Shown here: positions 1 to 5,402 of the stretch, piece by piece
Layout: each line of letters begins with the position of its first letter
How positions within the stretch are numbered: the stretch's first letter is position 1
Origin: Acidimicrobiales bacterium
Lineage (GTDB): Bacteria > Actinomycetota > Acidimicrobiia > Acidimicrobiales > RAAP-2
DNA length: 6,411 bases
Assembly: GCA_017883105.1 (NCBI GenBank)
Contig: JADGOF010000133.1
Location: forward strand, 1 to 6,411
Reading direction: 5' to 3'
Notes under the pieces: model-generated
The model's input: the letters and a program-made list of their open reading frames with translations, nothing else
Database searches by the model: none
Told to the model about the DNA's origin: nothing
Made by a program: the position numbers and the translations under genes

Positions 1-264
1 CACCTCCCAGTAGCCCTGGCCATCGGGAGTGGCGGCGATCCCCACCACCGGCTTGTTGATCGGCGTGCCGCCCATCGAACCGAAGAAGGTGGCGTCGCCA
101 AAGGAGAAGATGCCCCCGTCGGAAGCACTCAGCCAGTACCCTTGGTTCCCCGAGGTGTGCGCCGTGCCGACCACCGGCTTGTTGAGGGTTTGACCCCCCA
201 TGGAGCCGAAGAATCCGGTGTTGAAGGAGAACACGCCTCCGTCGGAGGCGGCCATCCAGTACCC
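1..264 (-). repeat. Tandem GYW/SDGG repeats (41-42 residues), continuing off the window
   Basis: In the frame of the beta-helix protein, GYW recurs at residues 680-682, 721-723 and 763-765, giving unit lengths of 41 and 42 residues (123 and 126 bp). Each full unit reads GYW, two or three residues, ASDGG(V/I)FSF, then FFGSMGG, (L/I)NKPVVG and a variable tail before the next GYW. The third unit is cut after five residues by the window edge. The two full units are clearly alike in DNA as well, for instance over the codons for GSMGG and NKPVVG. The family is common as an extracellular C-terminal module in Actinobacteria. I know no proven function for it. The aromatic-rich periodicity suggests a beta-propeller or similar beta-repeat fold, which is inference. 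Confidence 0.85.
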
Positions 265-2301
265 CTGGGCCGAGGCACCCTGGCGGTCCGTCGATGTGGT
301 GAACCCACACGTGGAATCACCAGTCGTGTTGCCCCCGGCTGAGGCCACGGGGAACGGTACCGGCGCTCCGGTGATCGAGCAGTCCTGCTCGGCTCCGGTC
401 GAGGTGACGTTACCGGCAACGGTGCTGTTCCGGATCGTGCCACCTCCGGCCAGGCTTGGGCCTCCCTGGTCTGCAATGCCGGCCCCGTTGTCCGACACAT
501 TGCCGGCGATCGTCACGGATCTGAAGTCGATGCGGTGGGTCTGGGTGCTCCCCTGAGATCCGACGATCAGGATGCCACCCCCCACGTTTCCGACACCACT
601 GGCAACGTTGTCGGTGATCGCCAATCCGGTGGCCTGCTGGGTCCAGTAGCCATAGATCCCGGCCCCTTGGACCGCGGTGTTTCCGGTCACCGTCGACCAG
701 TTGAGGATGGACGTCGAGTTCGAGTAGAGGCCCCCGCCGGCAAATTCGGCGTGGTTGGACGCCACGGTGCTCCGTGTCATGGTGAACGTGTCGGCGCCGA
801 AGTAGGCCCCGCCGAACCCGGGACTGACGCCGGTGGGACCGCTCGGCGCGCCGGTAGCGGCGTTCGACGTGAAGGAGTCACCGTCGAGGATCGCGCCCGG
901 ATACTGGCCTGATATGGCGCCCCCCACCCCCTCGATCGCCTGATTGCCGACGAATGACGAGTGCTTGGTGATGGCAGCGACATCGTCGTAGATGGCGCCA
1001 CCGGACGAGTTGTGGGCAATCGAGCCGTGGGCACTGTTCAATGAGAAGGTGGACGTGTCAACCAGCAGACTGCCGGAGTTGGCATAGATGGCTCCTCCTC
1101 TCGGGCCGACCCCGCCAGAGGTGGAGAGCGCCTGATTGCCGTTGAAGGTGTCGCCCTCGACATTCAGCCCGGCGTCGCCATAGATCGCACCTCCCTGGGA
1201 GCTCGTATCACCATCGACGACGTTGCCCGTGAAGGTGGTTCCGGTCACTGAGAGTCCGAAGGCATCGTCGATCCCCGCACCGAAGGCAGTGACACCTGTG
1301 GCCGACAGTGCCGGCTGAATGGTGTTGGAGGAGATGGTCGAATCGGTGACGACGGTCATCTCTGCTGCGTAGATCCCAGCACCGCTCCCTGTGCTGTCGG
1401 TCGGCACGGAGATGGAGTTCCCGCTAATATCGGACTTGTCGATGGACAGCGCTCCACTGACGTTGACACCGCCGGCACCGACCGCGCTGGCGGTGTTCCC
1501 CGAGATCGCCGACGTCTCGATACGGGCCTCGCCCCGTTCGACATAGAAGCCGCCGCCGGCCGCGCTGTGGTTGCCGACGACGGTCGACCCGGTGATCCAC
1601 GTCTGACCATTGCTCCAGATGCCCCCACCGGCGAGTGTGGCACTGTTGGTCGAAACGGTGACGCCGTCGAGTTCGATGGTGTCGTTGGGGTCACCGACAA
1701 AGATCCCGCCACCTAGCCCGGGTCCCGTGCCAGCGGCAGGTGCGGTGCCTTTGGTGACGGTCAACCCGGCCAACCCGACGAGCACTCCGGCAGACGGCGG
1801 TGTGACCTGCTGTACGAGCAGTGCCCGATCGGTCAGCGCAGAGGCATCGACCACGGTCGTCCCCATTCCGGCGCCGGTGATCTGTAGGCCGGCGCTATCG
1901 GTGATCGACAACGACCCGATCGTGAGCGCGTACGTGCCGGCGGGTACAACCACCGCAATGGCCTGGTTCAAGGCGTTGGCCTCCTCGAGCGCAGCTCGAA
2001 GGGAGCACTTCCCTACGGCGTCGCTACAGGACCCGTTCCCCGGGGTGGCATCGTGGGTGTCCGTCGTGGTGTCGACGGTAAAGGTCACTGCGGCCGGGGG
2101 CAGGACCCGCGGTTGCACAGGAAGGAGAGCCGGGTGAGCTGCTGGAGGTATCGGCGCAGCTCCTGCCGCCGACGACAGTGGACCAGAGGCAGCGAACGGC
2201 CCGAGGATCAACGCAGCGCCTAGGACGGCGATCAGCCGGCGAGCCTGTCGGTGGAGCCGGCCTCTCGTCCCATCCTGCACAGTGGTTCGAAGCATTCTCA
2301 T
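1..2301 (-). CDS. Secreted CSLREA-like / right-handed parallel beta-helix protein with C-terminal GYW repeats (partial, C-terminus off window)
   Basis: The frame is open from 2301 to the left edge: 767 codons with no stop. Only the 5' end is in view. Residues 1-48 look like a Sec signal peptide: basic residues up to R21-R22, a hydrophobic core around 23-38, and a likely cleavage after the AGA at 46-48. Residues 99-110 read CSLRAALEEANA, a variant of the CSLREA motif (Ala where Glu is usual), and C92/C99 could form a disulfide. From about 197 to 633 there are some 15 beta-helix rungs with GGG(I/F)Y or GGAIY and xxxN motifs. A short segment with C641 and C665 leads to GYW repeats from residue 680. 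The ATG at 2301 is chosen because AAAGGA lies 9 nt upstream. An in-frame ATG at 2322 has no properly spaced ribosome site. The protein is probably exported to the surface or medium. Its substrate or binding partner is unknown. A beta-helix polysaccharide lyase is possible, but I see no catalytic signature. The gene is transcribed away from the reductase gene. Confidence 0.9.
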   Translation of the reverse strand, partial: MRMLRTTVQDGTRGRLHRQARRLIAVLGAALILGPFAASGPLSSAAGAAPIPPAAHPALLPVQPRVLPPAAVTFTVDTTTDTHDATPGNGSCSDAVGKCSLRAALEEANALNQAIAVVVPAGTYALTIGSLSITDSAGLQITGAGMGTTVVDASALTDRALLVQQVTPPSAGVLVGLAGLTVTKGTAPAAGTGPGLGGGIFVGDPNDTIELDGVTVSTNSATLAGGGIWSNGQTWITGSTVVGNHSAAGGGFYVERGEARIETSAISGNTASAVGAGGVNVSGALSIDKSDISGNSISVPTDSTGSGAGIYAAEMTVVTDSTISSNTIQPALSATGVTAFGAGIDDAFGLSVTGTTFTGNVVDGDTSSQGGAIYGDAGLNVEGDTFNGNQALSTSGGVGPRGGAIYANSGSLLVDTSTFSLNSAHGSIAHNSSGGAIYDDVAAITKHSSFVGNQAIEGVGGAISGQYPGAILDGDSFTSNAATGAPSGPTGVSPGFGGAYFGADTFTMTRSTVASNHAEFAGGGLYSNSTSILNWSTVTGNTAVQGAGIYGYWTQQATGLAITDNVASGVGNVGGGILIVGSQGSTQTHRIDFRSVTIAGNVSDNGAGIADQGGPSLAGGGTIRNSTVAGNVTSTGAEQDCSITGAPVPFPVASAGGNTTGDSTCGFTTSTDRQGASAQGYWMAASDGGVFSFNTGFFGSMGGQTLNKPVVGTAHTSGNQGYWLSASDGGIFSFGDATFFGSMGGTPINKPVVGIAATPDGQGYWEV
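403..1713 (-). repeat. Beta-helix rung repeats (Pmp-like GGA(I/V) / FxxN motifs)
   Basis: This coding stretch (residues about 197-633) holds roughly 15 irregular repeats of about 25-35 residues. Each pairs a T/S-x-(F/V/I)-x-x-N element with a following glycine run such as GGGFY, GAGIY, GGAIY or GGAIS. Five rungs carry the exact FxxN form: FTGN, FNGN, FSLN, FVGN and FTSN. Others use VxxN or IxxN. This is the pattern of right-handed parallel beta-helices and resembles the chlamydial polymorphic membrane protein repeat. The asparagines would form a ladder at the turns. The repeats are diverged at DNA level, so they are old duplications and not recent tandem copies. Confidence 0.8.
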
Positions 2302-2310
2302 CGCAGCGCT

Positions 2311-2316
2311 TCCTTT
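2311..2316 (-). promoter_or_regulatory. Ribosome binding site of the beta-helix gene
   Basis: On the minus strand the hexamer AAAGGA ends 9 nt before the ATG at 2301. This site decides the start: the in-frame ATG at 2322 lies upstream of it and has only a GGAAG directly abutting the codon, too close to work well. Confidence 0.6.
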
Positions 2317-2453
2317 CGCCATCTTCCAGTGGTTCACATGCGGTGCTGGGTCATGTCATACACGAGTCCAAGGGCGGCGGCATGACGCTCGCGAACCGTG
2401 GAACCCCACAGACGCCGACCCGTAGCGCATCGTTCCAGAGTGAACGGGGTACC

Positions 2454-2474
2454 CGGTGGCCGCTAGGGCCATTG
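2454..2474 (+). promoter_or_regulatory. Possible small hairpin or operator upstream of the reductase gene
   Basis: TGGCC at 2457-2461 and GGCCA at 2467-2471 form a perfect 5-bp inverted repeat around a 5-nt loop. As RNA the stem could extend to 8 pairs, two of them G-U. It lies about 50 nt before the reductase ATG. It could be an operator or a leader hairpin, or nothing. There is no U-run, so it is not an intrinsic terminator. Confidence 0.15.
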
Positions 2475-2523
2475 GTCCCTGATCGACGTTCGAGCAGCCC
2501 GCTCCCCTGGTAGACAGTGGCCG

Positions 2524-3372
2524 ATGTCGGGCGGACGATCACAGAGACGGGCCATGGTCACCGGGGCGACCCGTGGGATCGGCAAGGCGACGGCACTGGC
2601 GCTCGCCGGTAGCGGTTGGGACGTGGCGGTCACCGGGCGAACCCGTCGGGCAGGTCAGGGACGCGACGACTCGGACACCGGTGCGGGGCGGACCCTACCC
2701 GGCAGCCTCGAGGAGACCGCGGCGTTGGTGCGTGGGTCAGGGAGAGCAGCCCTTGAGCTGGTGGCCGACCTGCACGACCGGCCTGCACTGGTCGACGCGG
2801 TTGGCGAGGTGATCGCCGAATGGGGCGGTGTGGACCTCTTGGTCAACAACGCGGTGGACATCGGACCGGGCAGCATGGTTCCGGTGCTGGAGCTGACCGT
2901 GGGACAGATGGAGGCGAAGTTGGCGGCCAATGTGGTCGCCCCGTTGATCCTCATACAGGCGGTGCTCCCGGGCATGCTCGAGCGGGGTGGCGGGATCATC
3001 GTGGACCTGACGTCGCACACGGCTACCGCCGACCCTCCCGGCCCGATCGGCCAGGGCGGCTGGGGCCTGGGATATGCCGCCTCCAAGGCCGCCTTCCATC
3101 GGTTCGCCCCCCTGTTGGCCGTCGAGCTCGGGGAGAGGGGCGTGCGGGCCTACAACGTGGATCCCGGCTATGTCGAGACCGAGCGCCAGCAGGTCAACGC
3201 TGGGGCACTGGGGTTGGTCGGTCACTACTCCGGAGCGCCGCCCTCGGTACCCGCGGCGGCGATCGCCTGGTTGGTCGATCACCCCGATGACTTCGAGAAC
3301 GGCCAGACCGTTCGGGCTCAGAAGCTTGCCCTGACCCACGATCTCCACCCTGATTGGAGCCAACCTTCCTGA
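2524..3372 (+). CDS. Short-chain dehydrogenase/reductase (SDR), NAD(P)-dependent
   Basis: A complete 282-residue classical-type SDR, a cytosolic single-domain Rossmann enzyme that oxidises or reduces an alcohol/carbonyl pair. The cofactor loop TGATRGIG is at 13-20. Arginines at 39, 41 and 42 after the second strand favour NADP(H). The NNA motif is at 108-110 but is followed by Val where Gly is usual. The catalytic set is N136, S164, Y184 and K188, with the post-catalytic DPG at 213-215. Between the second strand and the next helix is an extra polar stretch (about 43-62, DDSDTGAG then LPGS), which marks a subgroup I recall from actinobacterial SDRs. The ATG at 2524 is preferred over the one at 2554, because starting at 2554 would delete most of the first beta strand. 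No strong ribosome site is visible, so translation may be leaderless or weak. The gene stands alone and converges on the glycosyltransferase gene, with 48 bp and no clear terminator between them. The substrate cannot be read from the sequence. Confidence 0.92.
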   Translation: MSGGRSQRRAMVTGATRGIGKATALALAGSGWDVAVTGRTRRAGQGRDDSDTGAGRTLPGSLEETAALVRGSGRAALELVADLHDRPALVDAVGEVIAEWGGVDLLVNNAVDIGPGSMVPVLELTVGQMEAKLAANVVAPLILIQAVLPGMLERGGGIIVDLTSHTATADPPGPIGQGGWGLGYAASKAAFHRFAPLLAVELGERGVRAYNVDPGYVETERQQVNAGALGLVGHYSGAPPSVPAAAIAWLVDHPDDFENGQTVRAQKLALTHDLHPDWSQPS

Positions 3373-3420
3373 CGGCATCCCCACCCGGGCTCGAACGCCA
3401 TTCCCCCGACCCGCGCCACG

Positions 3421-5355
3421 TCAGCCGACGGCGGACGACGACCCCTGCCGGGACACGCCTGCCTCCACCCGTTCGATGCCGGCCGGCTCGCCGGGCACCA
3501 AGCGACCTTCTTCGGTGAGCCTGGTACGAGAGCTCACCACGTGGCAGTGCTCGATCAGGACCTCGCCGTCCCACGGCGTCTGTGGTACCAGCGTGCCGCC
3601 GATCCGCCACCCGAGGTCTGGGTCGCGCCTGCACGAGCAAACGGTCAATGTCACCCGCACCGTATGGATCTCCCCGTCGACGGTGGGCAGATCGAGGTGG
3701 AGGTCGACCTCGGCACCCACCTCGATCGGATGGGGGCCGATCACCCCGGCACCTCCCGCGGTCAGATCGATCACCCGCACCACGGATCTATCGATCACAC
3801 CGGCAACTTCAACGGACACCCGGTAGTGGTGACGCACCTGATGACGACGGGTCACCCTCCAGAGTGCAGCGGAGACGAGCAGCAGCTCCCATGCCGCGAA
3901 GAACAGCCCCACCGCCACGGCGAACCCTCCCAGCGGTGGTAGCGGAACAACCCCGGCCAGGGCGAGGGAACGAAGCACTGCAGCCGCCACCAGAAGTCCG
4001 GCCATCGCCAGCACGAGCCGCAGCTGCCTCGCTGCAGGCCATCCACCGACGTCGACGCCGTCCTTCGGGGTCACCTTGAACGAAGTGCGGAACGGGTGGA
4101 TGAGCACGAACGCGGCGCGGGCGAAGATCTCGGTGGTCAAGAGCATCGTGTACGAGTCGTCCCACAAACTGGCCTGTCCTCGGCACAATGCTGTCGAGGC
4201 CGCCAGTTCCAGCGCCATCCACGGCAGCCAGAACACGGCGAACTTCCAGATAGCGGCATGCACGGGGAGGAACCCGCCCAGCAGCATTGCGAGGAGCACA
4301 CCCACCATGGCCAGCCGCTGCAGGGGCACGAAGTACGCCAGCAGCGAGGACGCGTAGCTTGCCCGCTGCTTGAGGGTGAGCCTCGGGACGATGATGGGGT
4401 TCTCCGGGGTCCGCAGCACCGCCAGGTTCCCCCTCGCCCATCGGTCGCGCTGCAGGAGGAACGAAGCCAGGTCGTGAGGAGCCAGACCTTGGACAAGGGT
4501 TTCGTCGTGGTAGCGGGTGTGCCATCCCTGGCTGTGCAGTCTGATGGTGGTGTGGAAGTCCTCCGCCACCGTTTCGGTGGCGATCCCGCCGATGCCTTCC
4601 AGCGCATGGCGGAGGATCACCGCTGCCGATCCGCACCAGAACGCCGCGTCATGGCGGTCCTTGCCCGGCATGATCACCTCGAAGAACATGCTCTGGTCAT
4701 GTCGGCCGGTATCGAAATGCTGGAAGGAATCGTGGTTCCCGAAATCATGAGGGGTCTGCACCAGTGCGACCGACGGGTCATCGAAGTAGCCGACGGTGGC
4801 GTCGAGGATGTCCGGTTGCGGAACGTGGTCGGCGTCGAGGACCAGCAGTAGCTGCCCGTGGGTGTATCGGAGTGCGTTGTTGATGTTGCCCGCTTTGGCA
4901 TCGAGATTGGTGGGTCGGGTCAGGTAGAGCGCACCGAATCGTGAGGCCAGCCGGTGGACCTCGGGCCGGCGACCGTCGTCCAAGACATACGTGGTGTGGG
5001 GATAGGTGATGCGATCGCAGCCGACCAGGGTGGCGCCGAGGACGTCCAGTCCCTCGTCGTACGTGCACACGAAGACGTCGACCGTCGGGCGCCATCCGAT
5101 CGCCGGGCGTTCCCGTACCGGAATCCGCCAGGCCAAAAAGGCGAAGGTGGCCAACATGGTCCATCCGAACAGCTCGCACGCGTAGAGGATGACGAACATC
5201 ACCGGCTGTGATCCCTGCCAGGTGTCGGTCAGCCGCCACCCCAGGTACACGCCTCCCCATGCCAGCGCGGCCAGCGCGGCGACCCGGACCAGCCGGTCGT
5301 GCCCCCGATAGCGAATGCGCTCCTTCTGACCAGATACCTCCATTGTCTGGTACAT
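3421..5355 (-). CDS. Cellulose synthase-like membrane glycosyltransferase (GT2, BcsA type) with C-terminal PilZ domain
   Basis: An inner-membrane processive synthase that should polymerise a UDP-sugar (UDP-glucose if it makes cellulose) and export the chain. Residue numbers count from the ATG at 5355. There are two N-terminal membrane helices (about 24-41 and 52-76), then the GT-A domain: CTYDE at 97-101, LDDG from 125, KAGNINNAL at 154-162, DAD at 174-176, AED at 264-266 (TED in typical BcsA) and QRDRW at 302-306. More membrane helices follow (about 334-361, 367-386, 445-465, 474-497), with the gating-loop motif FKVTPK at 426-431 between them. A PilZ domain comes next, with RHHYR at 508-512 and DLTAGG at 530-535, close to the RxxxR and (D/N)xSxxG c-di-GMP-binding motifs. 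At about 644 residues it is somewhat shorter than well-studied BcsA proteins. The start is uncertain: ATG 5355 (with GGGG just upstream), ATG 5343 and TTG 5412 are all in frame. No BcsB gene is adjacent. Other beta-glucans or mannans are possible products. Confidence 0.9.
   Translation of the reverse strand: MYQTMEVSGQKERIRYRGHDRLVRVAALAALAWGGVYLGWRLTDTWQGSQPVMFVILYACELFGWTMLATFAFLAWRIPVRERPAIGWRPTVDVFVCTYDEGLDVLGATLVGCDRITYPHTTYVLDDGRRPEVHRLASRFGALYLTRPTNLDAKAGNINNALRYTHGQLLLVLDADHVPQPDILDATVGYFDDPSVALVQTPHDFGNHDSFQHFDTGRHDQSMFFEVIMPGKDRHDAAFWCGSAAVILRHALEGIGGIATETVAEDFHTTIRLHSQGWHTRYHDETLVQGLAPHDLASFLLQRDRWARGNLAVLRTPENPIIVPRLTLKQRASYASSLLAYFVPLQRLAMVGVLLAMLLGGFLPVHAAIWKFAVFWLPWMALELAASTALCRGQASLWDDSYTMLLTTEIFARAAFVLIHPFRTSFKVTPKDGVDVGGWPAARQLRLVLAMAGLLVAAAVLRSLALAGVVPLPPLGGFAVAVGLFFAAWELLLVSAALWRVTRRHQVRHHYRVSVEVAGVIDRSVVRVIDLTAGGAGVIGPHPIEVGAEVDLHLDLPTVDGEIHTVRVTLTVCSCRRDPDLGWRIGGTLVPQTPWDGEVLIEHCHVVSSRTRLTEEGRLVPGEPAGIERVEAGVSRQGSSSAVG
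5329..5351. promoter_or_regulatory. Inverted repeat spanning the possible glycosyltransferase starts
   Basis: ACCAGA at 5329-5334 and TCTGGT at 5346-5351 form a perfect 6-bp inverted repeat with an 11-nt spacer. In glycosyltransferase mRNA the loop would contain the ATG at 5343 and a GGAGG. It could be an operator for the divergent gene pair or a start-masking hairpin. A match of this size can easily occur by chance, so confidence is low. Confidence 0.15.
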
Positions 5356-5402
5356 CGACCCCAGCGCTGCGGGCCTTGAGCCGGTCTGGGATGATGCCGA
5401 CC
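5356..5402. other. Very short divergent intergenic gap
   Basis: Only 47 bp lie between the chosen start codons of the glycosyltransferase (minus) and the alkyl sulfatase (plus). If the glycosyltransferase used the upstream TTG at 5412 the two genes would overlap at their 5' ends. I see no recognisable -35/-10 pair in the gap. At least one promoter must therefore reach into the neighbouring coding sequence, or a promoter here is of an unrecognised type. The arrangement would allow one regulator to control both genes. Confidence 0.5.

Larger units (their letters stand above)
2302..2523. other. Divergent intergenic region
   Basis: These 222 bp separate the start codons of the beta-helix gene (minus) and the reductase gene (plus), so both promoters should lie here. 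No good match to a -35/-10 pair was found for either direction. A TATGAC on the minus strand at 2360-2355, 54 nt before the beta-helix ATG, is a possible -10 box without a convincing -35. Other elements are an 8-bp palindrome GGGTACCC at 2447-2454, a small hairpin at 2454-2474, and a spaced inverted pair GTCATG (2350-2355) / CATGAC (2381-2386). Short inverted pairs like these are expected by chance in GC-rich DNA. Confidence 0.5.

Noticed and set aside
1..264. CRISPR-like or recent tandem DNA repeat
   Set aside because: The periodicity follows codons of a protein repeat, with 123 and 126 bp units and diverged bases. There are no short identical repeats with unique spacers.
1610..2137. 175-codon plus-strand open frame opposite the beta-helix gene
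   Set aside because: Low-complexity Pro/Ser/Ala/Val product with no motif, opposite a clear signal peptide and CSLREA-like segment.
2320..2322. Upstream in-frame ATG as start of the beta-helix gene
   Set aside because: It would place the good AAAGGA site inside the coding region and has no well-spaced ribosome site of its own.
2737..3384. 215-codon minus-strand frame opposite the SDR gene
   Set aside because: Shadow of the reductase, whose motifs are all intact on the plus strand.
3373..3420. Possible bidirectional terminator between the converging SDR and glycosyltransferase genes
   Set aside because: The 48 bp contain only a CCCGGG palindrome and no stem-loop followed by a T-run on either strand.
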